This document shows positions 1 to 8,388 of a stretch of 64,000 bases of DNA, in pieces. The translations under genes and the position numbers were made by a program. Every line of letters begins with the position of its first letter. Position 1 is the stretch's first letter. The stretch is from positions 1 through 64,000 of the forward strand of contig NZ_JAPZQK010000012.1 of assembly GCF_027530345.1 (NCBI RefSeq), given 5' to 3'. The notes beneath the pieces are model-generated. The model was not told where the DNA came from. It ran no database searches and worked only from the letters and a program-made list of their open reading frames with translations. This DNA is from Silanimonas sp. (lineage in GTDB: Bacteria; Pseudomonadota; Gammaproteobacteria; Xanthomonadales; Xanthomonadaceae).

Positions 1-69
1 CGGCACGCCGGCGTCGCCCTGCTTCAGCACCGCAACGATTTGGCTTTCGGTGAACTTCGACTTCTTCAT
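1..69 (-). CDS. IS3-family transposase OrfA, N-terminal fragment at the window edge
   Basis: Only the first 23 codons are in the window. They read MKKSKFTESQIVAVLKQGDA and then GVP, the standard opening of IS3-family OrfA, where it begins the helix-turn-helix that binds the element's ends. The ATG at 69-67 has a perfect AGGAGG five bases upstream. OrfA normally acts with a frameshifted OrfB that carries the DDE integrase domain; that part lies outside. Whether the copy is intact cannot be judged. Confidence 0.85.
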   Translation of the reverse strand, partial: MKKSKFTESQIVAVLKQGDAGVP

Positions 70-139
70 GGAACCTCCTGGCGGGGAAAACATGCCAGAA
101 AGCTCTATCTCTCAGGTGTCCACGATCAGGGGGAGGTTA
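1..139 (-). mobile_element. Left end of an IS3-family insertion sequence (partial)
   Basis: Read leftward, this stretch holds a likely terminal repeat beginning TAACCTCCCCCTGA at 139, a short leader, an AGGAGG ribosome site (74-79) and the start of an OrfA gene at 69. The terminus resembles those of the IS2/IS51 branch of IS3, which begin T(A/G)GACT-x-CCCCCTGA; this is from memory of the family, not a database match. The element runs off the left edge, so its other end and OrfB are not visible. It sits directly against the broken end of the IS110 gene, and its terminus supplies that gene's stop codon. Confidence 0.7.
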
Positions 140-802
140 CGCGACGAGCTTGGCGATCTGCCGGCGGTTCAGGGTGCCGAGTTCGGGAAGCAGGGCCAGG
201 CTGGTGGCCTGGAAGATCGGCCCCATGCCTTTCGACGAGCGGATGGCAGGGGTGCCGTTCGCGTCGACGAGGACCTGCATGGCCTGTTCGATGGCCGCGA
301 GTTCCCGCCGGAGGGCGGCCACGGTGCGGTGGATCAGGGTGCGTACCGCGGGCGGCGCGCGATCAGCCTGCTGTTTCTGCACCTGCAGGGTCATGACGAC
401 CTGACCGCGGCGCCGCAGCCAGGCGCGCAGTTCGCGTTGCCAGGGCGGTGCCGGGACGTGGCATCGCAGTCGATCGCGGAAGAGCCGCGCGAACAGGCAG
501 AGCAACCGCGCATCGATGGCGTCGGACTTGGCGAGTTCACCGATGGCGCGGGCAAAGGCGTTCGACTGTCGGGGGCTGATCCGCGCCACGTGGAGCCCGG
601 CGTCCACGCAGGCGTCCAGTAGCGCGTCCTCGTAGCCGCCGGTGGCTTCGACGACCACGAAGGCATCCTCGAGCCCGGCCAGCCCGCGAATGAGCTTCCG
701 TCGTCCGGCAGCATCGTTGCTGAAACGGGTGGTCCGGGCTCGCCCGTCGATAGCGAGATCGAGGAAATCCTTGCCGACATCCACACCTGCGGCCGTCATC
801 AC
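137..802 (-). pseudogene. IS110-family transposase, truncated by an IS3 insertion
   Basis: The 221-residue product has the N-terminal RuvC-like DEDD domain of IS110-family transposases: VDVGKDFLDLAIDG near residues 7-20 carries the first acidic residue, VEATGGYE near 51-58 the second, and KSDAIDARLL near 90-99 the later acidic positions. It then stops after RRQIAKLVA. Full-length relatives continue with roughly LVGVAPFNRDSG and a C-terminal domain with a catalytic serine, which is missing. The break falls exactly where the IS3 terminus begins, so the element is dead. Start is GTG at 802 or ATG at 799. Confidence 0.85.
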
Positions 803-994
803 GATGCTCCGAGGGAAGGGGAAGCCGTGGGAGCCGGCGTGCGTCCCTTGAGGAGCTACGGTGGCGCGGCACCCAAGCGTTATCGGGCGCGCACGCCGGT
901 CTCCCGGTGCCTACATTAGGGAAACGCGCCGCCGCTGTTCTTCGGGACCTTGATTCCAGCCGTCGTCGGCCAGACCGCTCGTCCAGCGCGCGCT
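803..994. other. Intergenic, IS110 flank; no gene seen
   Basis: These 192 bases separate the broken IS110 gene from the 3' end of the phosphotransferase gene. They should include the IS110 element's outer end, but IS110 elements lack clear terminal inverted repeats and I cannot place it. I see no terminator hairpin with a T-tract and no short ORF with a ribosome site. Confidence 0.4.
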
Positions 995-2011
995 TCAGCC
1001 CAGCGCCTTCATCCCTGAAGCGGCGAGCAGTTCGACCATCTGCCCGGCCTGCTGCGCCTGCTCGCTGCTGGCGTTGCCCTGCTCGGCGCGCTTGGCCACG
1101 CCCTGCGCGATCGCGGCGAGGCGGAAGAAGCTGAAGGCCAGCACGAAGCCCCAGTCCTCGGGGATCGCGCGGCCGGTTTTCGCGGCGTAGCGCGCCAGCA
1201 GTTCTGCTTCCGACGGAATGCCCAGCGCCGCGCGGTCCATGGCGGCGAGCCCGGGTAAGGCAGGATTGCGCGGCAGGCGCAGGGCCATGCAGAAGTAGCC
1301 GAGGTCGGCGAGCGGGTGGCCCAGCGTGGCCAGTTCCCAGTCCATCACCGCAAGCACGCGCGCTTCGTCCTTGGCCCACATCAGGTTGTCGATGCGGAAG
1401 TCGCCGTGCACGAGCGCGACGACGCCGTCGTCGGCGGGACAGCGCTTCGGGAGCTCTGAAATCAGCGCGTCCATCGCCGGGATCTCTCGGGTGCGGCTCT
1501 GCGCGTACTGCTCGCTCCAGCGCGAGAGCTGGCGGGCGAAGTAGTTGCCGGGCTTTCCGAAATCGGCGAGGCCCGCGGCCGGCACGTCGACGCCATGGAT
1601 GGCGGCGAGCGTGTCGATGATCGATTCGAAATGCGCCGCGCGTTGCTCGGGCGAGTGGTTCGGCAGGGCCGGGTCCCACTCGACGCGTCCGTCGACGAAA
1701 TCCATCACGTAGAACATCGAGCCGATGACGGCATCGTCGCTGCACAGCCAGCGCGGCGTGGCCACGGGCACGCGGCCCTGAAGCGCCCGCAGCACGCGGA
1801 ACTCGCGGTCGACCGCATGCGCCGAGGCGAGCAGCGCGCCCGGCGGCTTGCGGCGCAGCACATACGTTCCGGAGGCGGCGTCGAGGCGGTAGGTCGGGTT
1901 GCTCTGGCCGCCCTTGAACTTCGTCGCCGTCAGCGGGCCGCGGAAGCCGGGCACGTTCACTTCGAGCGCGCTGGCGAGTGCCGCCTCGTCCAGGGCGAAG
2001 GGCGTGCTCAT
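995..2011 (-). CDS. Phosphotransferase of the aminoglycoside-kinase fold (ACAD10/11 N-terminal-like)
   Basis: This 338-residue protein has the APH kinase fold: a nucleotide-binding GGQSNPTY loop (34-41), the catalytic loop HGDFRIDNLMW (202-212) and the metal-binding DWE (224-226) followed by LGHPLADLGY. This subfamily is the one that forms the kinase part of eukaryotic ACAD10 and ACAD11, and it is not an antibiotic-resistance enzyme. Its ATG overlaps the stop of the acyl-CoA dehydrogenase gene by four bases (2008-2011), so the two are translationally coupled and probably act on the same acyl-CoA substrate. The substrate is unknown from sequence; a hydroxyacyl-CoA kinase role is inferred from the mammalian proteins. 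Confidence 0.85.
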   Translation of the reverse strand: MSTPFALDEAALASALEVNVPGFRGPLTATKFKGGQSNPTYRLDAASGTYVLRRKPPGALLASAHAVDREFRVLRALQGRVPVATPRWLCSDDAVIGSMFYVMDFVDGRVEWDPALPNHSPEQRAAHFESIIDTLAAIHGVDVPAAGLADFGKPGNYFARQLSRWSEQYAQSRTREIPAMDALISELPKRCPADDGVVALVHGDFRIDNLMWAKDEARVLAVMDWELATLGHPLADLGYFCMALRLPRNPALPGLAAMDRAALGIPSEAELLARYAAKTGRAIPEDWGFVLAFSFFRLAAIAQGVAKRAEQGNASSEQAQQAGQMVELLAASGMKALG

Positions 2012-3219
2012 GCGCGGTGCGCCTTCAACATGCCCTTGGCCAGCGAGGCGAGGTGCACTTCATCCGGGCCGTCAGCGAGGCGCAGGCAGCGTGCGCCGGT
2101 GTAGGCGGCCGACAGGAAGGGATCGGCAAGGCCGCCGGCGCCGTGGATTTGGATGGCGCGGTCGACCACCGCGCAGGCCATGCGCGGCGCGACGATCTTG
2201 ATCATGCCGATGGCGTCCTTCGCGCCTTTGTTGCCCTTGGCGTCGAGCTGGGCGGCGGCGTCGAGCGTGAGCAGGCGGGCCTGCTCGATCTCGCAGCGCG
2301 ACAGCGCGATCGCCTCCTGCGCCATGCCCTGCGCGCCCAGCGGCTTGCCGAAGGCGATGCGCGTTTGTGCGCGTGCCACCATCATTTCCAGCGCGCGTTG
2401 CGCCATGCCGATGGTGCGCATGCAGTGGTGGATGCGCCCCGGGCCTAGACGGGCCTGCGCCAGCGCGAAGCCCTGGCCTTCACCGCCGATGAGGTTCGCC
2501 GCGGGCACGCGCACGTTGGTGAATTCGAGTTCGACGTGGCCGCCCGGCGCATCGTCGTGGCCGAGGGCTTCGAGCGGGCGCACGACCCGCAGGCCCGGCG
2601 TGTCCATCGGCACCAGCACCATCGCGTGCCGGGCGTGCGGCTCGGCCTCCGGCGTGGTGACGCCCATGACGATGAGGATGCGGCAGCGCGGGTCGCCGGC
2701 GCCGGTGATCCACCACTTGCGACCATCGAGCACGTAGGCATCGCCGTCGCGGCGGATGCGCAGCGCGATGTTGGTGGCGTCCGACGAGGCGACGTCCGGT
2801 TCGGTCATCGCGAAGGCCGAGCGGATCTCGCCGCGGAGCAGCGGCGCCAGCCACGCGGCCTTCTGTTCCGTGTTACCGAAGTGCGCCAGCACTTCCATGT
2901 TGCCGGTGTCGGGCGCGTTGCAGTTGAACACCTCGCTGGCCCACAGCACGCGGCCCATGCGCTCAGCCAGCGGCGCGTAGTCGAGGTTCGAAAGGCCGGC
3001 GCCGTGCGTCGCGTCGGGCAGGAACAGGTTCCAGAGACCGGCGGCCTTGGCTTCGGCCTTCAGCGTTTCGATGCGCGGGCAGACCGTCCAGCGCGTGGCC
3101 GGGTCGGACGCCCAGGCGTGCACTTCGGCTTCGGCCGGCAGCACACGCTCGGCCATGAACGCAGTAAGCCGGGCATCCAGCTCGCGGGCGCGGTCGGAGA
3201 AGGGGAACAGCGGGCTCAT
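2008..3219 (-). CDS. Acyl-CoA dehydrogenase (ACAD11-like)
   Basis: The 403-residue flavoenzyme has the N-terminal helical domain (to about 130), the FAMTEPDVASSD segment (136-147) that contacts FAD and substrate, the mid beta domain, and a C-terminal helical domain with IQIHGAGG and LADGPDEVH. The FNCNAPDTGNMEVL segment (98-111) is typical of the ACAD10/11 branch rather than of short- or medium-chain enzymes. I chose ATG 3219 because the conserved start begins there and AGGA lies upstream; a longer frame exists but has no conserved sequence. It overlaps the kinase gene by ATGA and follows the histidine phosphatase by 10 bases, so the three form one operon. Confidence 0.9.
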   Translation of the reverse strand: MSPLFPFSDRARELDARLTAFMAERVLPAEAEVHAWASDPATRWTVCPRIETLKAEAKAAGLWNLFLPDATHGAGLSNLDYAPLAERMGRVLWASEVFNCNAPDTGNMEVLAHFGNTEQKAAWLAPLLRGEIRSAFAMTEPDVASSDATNIALRIRRDGDAYVLDGRKWWITGAGDPRCRILIVMGVTTPEAEPHARHAMVLVPMDTPGLRVVRPLEALGHDDAPGGHVELEFTNVRVPAANLIGGEGQGFALAQARLGPGRIHHCMRTIGMAQRALEMMVARAQTRIAFGKPLGAQGMAQEAIALSRCEIEQARLLTLDAAAQLDAKGNKGAKDAIGMIKIVAPRMACAVVDRAIQIHGAGGLADPFLSAAYTGARCLRLADGPDEVHLASLAKGMLKAHRA

Positions 3220-3229
3220 CGGCAGTCCT

Positions 3230-3913
3230 TCAAAAGTGCGTCCACAGCCGGCGGTCGTGGGCGAGGTGCGGCAGGGTGTTGAAGCTGCCGAAGCGCAGCC
3301 GCCCGTGGCGGGTGCTGAACTCATTGATCGAGGCATTGCGGATGGCGAGATTCAGGTCGACGGCGCGCGCCGCCGGCACCTCGAGCGCCTGCTGCGCGAG
3401 TCGGGCGATGACGCCGCCCGAGCTCACCACGAGGGTCGGGCCGTCGCCGTTCGCGTCGGCGGCGGCGGAACCGGCCCGCGCCACGCGCTCGCCGAACACA
3501 CCCCAGCGTTCGGGGACGGCGTCCAGTTCGTCGTGCGCCCAGGCGTGGATGGCGGCGTACAGCATTGGGCCCACCACCGTCGGGTCGTGCGAACCGGCGC
3601 GGGCACGCATGTCGGCATCGGCGCGCTCGACGAGGTAGGCGCGGATCACCGCGCCGTGGTCGAATTCGTTGAGGTCGGCATCCTCTTCCGGCTCGGGCAG
3701 CGGGTGCCCGGCCTCGGCGAAGGCGCGGCGGATCGCTTCGAGGGTCTCGCGGTGCCGGCGCATCGCGCCGACGCGCACGCGGGCGAAGTCGTGCGGCTCG
3801 CGGGCGAGCCACGTGCCGAGGTGGCCGGCCTGCGTCCAGCCCAAGGGCGAGAGGCGGTCGTAGTCGTCGGTGCCGTAGCTGGCCTGGGCGTGGCGGACGA
3901 CGAGCAGGGCCAT
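3230..3913 (-). CDS. Histidine phosphatase family protein (phosphoglycerate mutase fold)
   Basis: The 227-residue protein begins with the catalytic RHA(Q) motif (R7-H8), whose histidine becomes phosphorylated. The second canonical histidine of the superfamily, usually in a HGG motif, reads SSGG here (164-167), a variant I recall in some bacterial members. Enzymes of this fold remove phosphate from small molecules or proteins; the substrate cannot be told. It lies first in an operon with the acyl-CoA dehydrogenase and kinase genes, so a phosphorylated acyl intermediate is a reasonable guess. The start at 3913 abuts the stop of the DUF4426 gene. Confidence 0.85.
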   Translation of the reverse strand: MALLVVRHAQASYGTDDYDRLSPLGWTQAGHLGTWLAREPHDFARVRVGAMRRHRETLEAIRRAFAEAGHPLPEPEEDADLNEFDHGAVIRAYLVERADADMRARAGSHDPTVVGPMLYAAIHAWAHDELDAVPERWGVFGERVARAGSAAADANGDGPTLVVSSGGVIARLAQQALEVPAARAVDLNLAIRNASINEFSTRHGRLRFGSFNTLPHLAHDRRLWTHF

Positions 3914-4428
3914 CAGCGCGCCCGGACCGCGGGCCAGAACGCCTGCGCGTAGCGGGCGTTGATCGGCGTGCCGCCCTCCGGCGTCACCACCAGTTCGAAC
4001 ACGATGTCGTCGCGTTCTTCGATGCGGGCTTCGCCCAAGTAGTAGATCGCGCCACGGTCGCGCACTTCACGCAGGTTCAAGGCCTGGCGCTGGCCGGCGC
4101 TGTTGATGGCGGTGGCCTCGATGCGCGCCGTCACGGCGACGGCCGTGGCCGCACGCGGGCCCTTCATCACCGAGACGTTGAGCAGGGCTCGGTTGGACGA
4201 GCGCGTGATGCCGTAGCGCGTGGCGATTTCCGGCGTGAGCTGGGTGCTCGGCATCGCGTTGTAGTGCACGGTGAACTCGCCGGACTGCGTGCTGTTGAGC
4301 CCCGAGCTGAGCGTCAGCGAGGGCTTCGGCGGCGGCGCGGCTGGCGGCGTGGCGCTGGCCGTGGGCGCGACGAGCGCTGCGGCGAGCACGACGCCGATCA
4401 GCGGCAGGGCAGTTCGAAAGGCGGGCAT
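3913..4428 (-). CDS. Secreted DUF4426 protein
   Basis: The 171-residue product starts with a clear signal peptide (MPAFRTALPLIGVVLAAALV, cleavage likely after ASA near residue 27) and a proline-rich linker. The rest is a beta-rich domain typical of DUF4426, containing FTVHYNAMPS and GITRSSNRALLNVSV. The function is unknown; it is predicted periplasmic. DUF4426 genes often sit beside proC and yggS in gammaproteobacteria, as here (proC ends 17 bases from this gene's start). It probably shares a transcript with proC. Confidence 0.8.
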   Translation of the reverse strand: MPAFRTALPLIGVVLAAALVAPTASATPPAAPPPKPSLTLSSGLNSTQSGEFTVHYNAMPSTQLTPEIATRYGITRSSNRALLNVSVMKGPRAATAVAVTARIEATAINSAGQRQALNLREVRDRGAIYYLGEARIEERDDIVFELVVTPEGGTPINARYAQAFWPAVRAR

Positions 4429-4444
4429 GGCGGAAGGCTCCGGA

Positions 4445-5281
4445 TCAGTCGTTCGCTGCGGAGAGTTCCGCGCCTCGGCTCCGCGCGGCGTGAACGGCCG
4501 CCGCGACCAGCGGCTTGAAGCCGCCGGCGGCGAAGGCGTCGAGGGCGGCCTGCGTGGTGCCGTTCGGCGAGGTGACGCGCTCGCGCAGGGTAGTGGCGGT
4601 TTCGCCGCTTTCCTTCAGCATCCGCGCCGCGCCGGCGATGGTTTCGACGACCAGCGTGCGCGCGGCGTCGGCGGGCAAGCCCTCGGCTTCCGCGGCGGCC
4701 TGCATCGCTTCGGCCAGCAGGAAGACGTAGGCCGGGCCGCTGCCCGAGGCCGCGGTGACGGCATCCATCAGCGCTTCGTCGTCGATCCACACGGTCTCGC
4801 CGGCCGGCTTGAGCAGGGTGTCGGCGAGGGCCTTCTGCGCGGGCGTGGCGGCGCTCGTGGCGTACAGGCCGGTGACGCCGGCGCCGAGCAGGGCGGGGGT
4901 GTTCGGCATGGTGCGCACCACGGCGATGCCGCCGCCCAGCCAGCGGTCGAGCTGCGCGCTGGTGATGCCCGCGGCAATGGAAACCACCAGCGGGCGCTGC
5001 GCCTGGGCCAGCGGCGCCAGCGCCTCGCACACGCCGCGCAGCACCTGCGGCTTGGTGGCCAGCACCCACACCGCACCCTTCGACGCGGCGGCGGCGTTGT
5101 CCTCGGTGGTGACCACGCCGAACTCCGTGGACAGGCCCTCGCGGTTGGGCGCGTAAGGCTCGCTGACATGGATGTCCTGGGCCGAGGCACCGCCGCGGAC
5201 CATGCCCCCGATCAAGGCGCGGGCCATGTTGCCGCCGCCGATGAAGGCGACGGGAGGAAGGGCGGTCGGTGTGGCGCTCAT
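4445..5281 (-). CDS. proC: Pyrroline-5-carboxylate reductase
   Basis: ProC makes proline from 1-pyrroline-5-carboxylate with NAD(P)H in the cytoplasm. The 278-residue protein has the Rossmann motif FIGGGNMARALIGG (about 13-26), VRTMPNTPALLGAG near residue 115 and the conserved C-terminal signature VTSPNGTTQAALDAF. I placed the start at ATG 5281, where similarity to the family begins; the upstream in-frame stretch is arginine-rich noise. The gene lies between yggS and the DUF4426 gene in the same direction, the usual arrangement. Confidence 0.95.
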   Translation of the reverse strand: MSATPTALPPVAFIGGGNMARALIGGMVRGGASAQDIHVSEPYAPNREGLSTEFGVVTTEDNAAAASKGAVWVLATKPQVLRGVCEALAPLAQAQRPLVVSIAAGITSAQLDRWLGGGIAVVRTMPNTPALLGAGVTGLYATSAATPAQKALADTLLKPAGETVWIDDEALMDAVTAASGSGPAYVFLLAEAMQAAAEAEGLPADAARTLVVETIAGAARMLKESGETATTLRERVTSPNGTTQAALDAFAAGGFKPLVAAAVHAARSRGAELSAAND

Positions 5282-5348
5282 GGGTTGGCGGGTAAGGAGG
5301 CGGAAGCCCTGCATCATGGCCGGGCGGCGCAGCGTTCGGAACCCCGGA

Positions 5349-6026
5349 TCAGGCCTTCGCCGGCCGCGCCCCGAACAGCGCACTGCCCACCCGCACGAGG
5401 GTGGCGCCCTCGGCCACGGCCAACGGCCAGTCGTCGCTCATGCCCATCGAGAGGGTGTCGACGCTGGTGTGCCGCTCGCGCACACGTTCGAACAACGACC
5501 GCATGCGCCCGAAGGCGGCGCGGCGATGCGCTTCGTCCGGGTGCGGCTCGGGGATGGCCATCAGGCCGCGCAGCGCCAAGCGCGGCAGGGCGGCGGCCTG
5601 GTCGGCCAGCGCCATCACCTCGTCGGCCGCGCAGCCGGACTTGCTGGCTTCGCCGTCGATGTTGACCTGCAGCAGCACGTTCAGAGGGCCGCGATCGGCC
5701 GGGCGCTCCTTGTCGAGCAGCGGCAGCAGTTTGGCGCGGTCCACCGACTGCACCCAGTCGAAGTGGCGGGCGGCCTCGCGGCACTTGTTGCTCTGCAGGG
5801 GGCCGATCAGGTGCCACTCCAGATCAAGGTCGGCGAGCTCGCGCTGCTTGGCCAGCGCCTCCTGCACGTAGTTCTCGCCGAAGGCCCGCTGGCCAAGCGC
5901 GGCGAGGGCGCGGACCGACTCGGCGGGCTGGGTTTTCGACACCGCGACGAGTCGCGCCGAAGCCCCGGCCACGGGGCGGGCGAGGGCGTCGACGAGGGGG
6001 CGATAGCGGGCTTCCAGAGCGTCCAT
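5349..6026 (-). CDS. yggS: PLP homeostasis protein YggS/PLPBP
   Basis: This is a 225-residue single-domain TIM-barrel protein that binds pyridoxal phosphate and helps control B6 and amino-acid pools; it has no known catalytic activity. The PLP-binding lysine is K31 in LVAVSKTQP, and GENYVQEA and WHLIGPLQSNK follow as in the family. The C-terminus SMGMSDDWPLAV plus VRVGSALFG is the phosphate-binding end. It is divergent from pilT, as in Pseudomonas and Xanthomonas. The ATG at 6026 leaves 86 bases to the pilT start for both promoters. Confidence 0.95.
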   Translation of the reverse strand: MDALEARYRPLVDALARPVAGASARLVAVSKTQPAESVRALAALGQRAFGENYVQEALAKQRELADLDLEWHLIGPLQSNKCREAARHFDWVQSVDRAKLLPLLDKERPADRGPLNVLLQVNIDGEASKSGCAADEVMALADQAAALPRLALRGLMAIPEPHPDEAHRRAAFGRMRSLFERVRERHTSVDTLSMGMSDDWPLAVAEGATLVRVGSALFGARPAKA

Positions 6027-6112
6027 AGGCTGGGGCTATACTGCCGGAGGACATGCCGTCGCACGAGGCTGTGCGACTCAATCGGCTTCGACCGGCTCTG
6101 GGGAGTGAACGA

Positions 6113-7150
6113 ATGGATATCGCGGAACTGTTGGCCTTCTCGGTCAAGAACAAGGCCTCCGACCTGCACCTTTCGGCCGGCCTGCCGCCGATGATCCGCG
6201 TGGACGGCGACGTCCGCCGCATCAACATCCCGGCGCTCGACCACAAGACCGTGCACGCGCTGATCTACGACATCATGTCGGACAAGCAGCGTCGCGATTA
6301 CGAAGAGTTCCTCGAGACCGACTTCTCCTTCGAAATTCCCGGCCTCGCGCGCTTCCGCGTCAACGCCTTCAACCAGAACCGCGGCGCCGGCGCGGTGTTC
6401 CGTACCATTCCTTCCGAGATCCTCACCCTCGAGGACCTCAACTGCCCGCGCATCTTCCGCGAGCTCATCGACCAGCCGCAGGGCCTGATCCTCGTCACCG
6501 GCCCGACCGGCTCGGGCAAGTCGACGACGCTGGCCGCGATGATCGACCACATCAACAAGAACGAGTACTCGCACATCCTCACCGTCGAGGACCCGATCGA
6601 GTTCGTGCACACCTCGCAGAAGTGCCTCGTCAACCAGCGCGAAGTGCACCGCGACACCCACGGCTTCAACGAGGCGCTGCGCTCGGCGCTCCGCGAAGAC
6701 CCCGACTACATCCTCGTCGGCGAGTTGCGCGACCTCGAGACCATCCGCCTGGCGCTGACCGCCGCGGAGACCGGCCACCTGGTGTTCGGCACCCTGCACA
6801 CCAGCTCGGCCGCCAAGACCATCGACCGCATCATCGACGTGTTCCCCGCCGGCGAAAAGCCGATGGTGCGCTCGATGCTCTCCGAAAGCTTGCGCGCGGT
6901 GGTCTCGCAGTCGCTGCTGAAGAAAGTGGGCGGCGGCCGCGTGGCGGCGCACGAGATCATGGTGGGCATCCCGGCCATCCGTAACCTGATCCGCGAGGAC
7001 AAGGTGGCGCAGATGTACAGCTCCATCCAGACCGGCCAGCAGTACGGCATGCAGACGCTCGACCAGTGCCTGCAGGACCTGCTCAAGCGCGGCATCATCA
7101 CCCGCGCGCAGGCGGCCACCTACGCCAAGGACAAGCGCATCTTCGAGTGA
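6113..7150 (+). CDS. pilT: Type IV pilus retraction ATPase PilT
   Basis: PilT is the hexameric cytoplasmic ATPase that depolymerises type IV pili and drives twitching motility and DNA uptake. The 345-residue product has the usual length, Walker A GPTGSGKST (130-138), an Asp box with TVEDPIEF, Walker B ILVGE (200-204), a His box, and the C-terminal IPAIRNLIRE segment needed for retraction. I chose ATG 6113, preceded by GGGGAG; an in-frame ATG at 6053 would add 20 unconserved residues and its GGAGG is only two bases away. TATACT at 6037-6042 could be a -10 element, but I see no matching -35. Confidence 0.97.
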   Translation: MDIAELLAFSVKNKASDLHLSAGLPPMIRVDGDVRRINIPALDHKTVHALIYDIMSDKQRRDYEEFLETDFSFEIPGLARFRVNAFNQNRGAGAVFRTIPSEILTLEDLNCPRIFRELIDQPQGLILVTGPTGSGKSTTLAAMIDHINKNEYSHILTVEDPIEFVHTSQKCLVNQREVHRDTHGFNEALRSALREDPDYILVGELRDLETIRLALTAAETGHLVFGTLHTSSAAKTIDRIIDVFPAGEKPMVRSMLSESLRAVVSQSLLKKVGGGRVAAHEIMVGIPAIRNLIREDKVAQMYSSIQTGQQYGMQTLDQCLQDLLKRGIITRAQAATYAKDKRIFE

Positions 7151-7197
7151 TCGAACGCGTCGACTGAGCGCCCACGAGAACCGGCCGGAGCCCCCCA

Positions 7198-8328
7198 ATG
7201 AGCAGCATCGATTTCACCTCGTTCCTCAAGCTGATGGCGCACAAGAAGGCGTCCGACCTGTTCATCACGGCCGGCGTCCCGCCGTCCATGAAGCTGCACG
7301 GCAAGCTGGTGCCGATCACGCAGGAGCCGCTCACGCCCACGCAGAGCCGCGACCTCGTGCTGAACGTGATGAACCCCTCGCAGCGCGAGGAGTTCGAGAA
7401 GACCCACGAGTGCAACTTCGCCATCGGCCTCGCCGGCGTCGGGCGCTTCCGCGTGTCGTGCTTCTACCAGCGCAACCAGGTCGGCATGGTGCTGCGCCGC
7501 ATCGAGACCAAGATCCCGACCATCGACGAGCTCAACCTGCCGGCGGTGATCAAGACGCTGGCCATGACCAAGCGCGGCCTGATCATCTTCGTCGGCGCCA
7601 CGGGTACGGGTAAGTCGACCTCGCTGGCGGCGATGATCGGCTACCGCAACATCAACTCGTCGGGCCACATCATCACCATCGAGGACCCGATCGAGTTCGT
7701 GCACAAGCACGAGGGCTGCATCGTCACCCAGCGCGAGGTCGGCATCGACACCGACAGCTGGGAGGCGGCGCTGAAGAACACCCTGCGCCAGGCGCCCGAC
7801 GTCATCATGATCGGCGAGGTCCGCACCCGCGAGGGCATGGACCACGCCATCGCCTTCGCCGAAACCGGCCACCTGGTGCTGTGCACCCTGCACGCGAACA
7901 ACTCGAACCAGGCGATGGACCGCATCATCAACTTCTTCCCGGAAGAGCGGCGCAACCAGCTGCTGATGGACCTCTCGCTCAACCTGAAGGGCATCGTCGC
8001 CCAGCAGCTGATCCCGACGCCGGACGGCAAGGGCCGTCGCTGCGCGATGGAGATCCTGCTCGGCACGCCGCTGGTGCAGGACTACATCCGCGACGGCGAG
8101 ATCCACAAGCTGAAGGACGTCATGAAGGAGTCCACCCAGCTGGGCATGAAGACCTTCGACCAGGCCTTGTTCGAGCTGTACCAGTCCGGCGAGATCACCT
8201 ACGAGGACGCGCTGCGCTACGCCGATTCGGCGAACGAAGTGCGCCTGAAGATCAAGCTGGCGCAGGGTGGCGACGCCCGCTCGCTGTCGGCGGGCTTGGA
8301 CGGCGTGGAAGTCTCGAAGGTCGAGTAA
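7198..8328 (+). CDS. pilU: Type IV pilus PilT-like ATPase PilU
   Basis: PilU is the accessory retraction ATPase that works with PilT on the inner-membrane platform. The 376-residue protein has Walker A GATGTGKST (133-141), TIEDPIEFVHKHEGC, Walker B VIMIGE and the His box HLVLCTLHANN, and lacks the PilT-specific AIRNLIRE sequence, which distinguishes the two. It starts 47 bases after pilT with GGAG followed by CCCCCCA before the ATG, and the same leader (GGAGCCCCCCAATGA) precedes the comEA-like gene at 37666. It is surely co-transcribed with pilT. Confidence 0.96.
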   Translation: MSSIDFTSFLKLMAHKKASDLFITAGVPPSMKLHGKLVPITQEPLTPTQSRDLVLNVMNPSQREEFEKTHECNFAIGLAGVGRFRVSCFYQRNQVGMVLRRIETKIPTIDELNLPAVIKTLAMTKRGLIIFVGATGTGKSTSLAAMIGYRNINSSGHIITIEDPIEFVHKHEGCIVTQREVGIDTDSWEAALKNTLRQAPDVIMIGEVRTREGMDHAIAFAETGHLVLCTLHANNSNQAMDRIINFFPEERRNQLLMDLSLNLKGIVAQQLIPTPDGKGRRCAMEILLGTPLVQDYIRDGEIHKLKDVMKESTQLGMKTFDQALFELYQSGEITYEDALRYADSANEVRLKIKLAQGGDARSLSAGLDGVEVSKVE

Positions 8329-8388
8329 GCGCCTCGCCGGCAACAAGGGAACGGGCCACCCCCCGATGGCCCGGATGCAAGGGCTTGC

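Noticed and set aside
995-2011. Aminoglycoside resistance kinase
   Set aside because: The fold is shared, but the neighbour is an acyl-CoA dehydrogenase and motifs fit the ACAD10/11 branch.
6053-6112. Upstream ATG extension of PilT
   Set aside because: Adds 20 residues not found in PilT proteins and its ribosome site is only two bases from the ATG.
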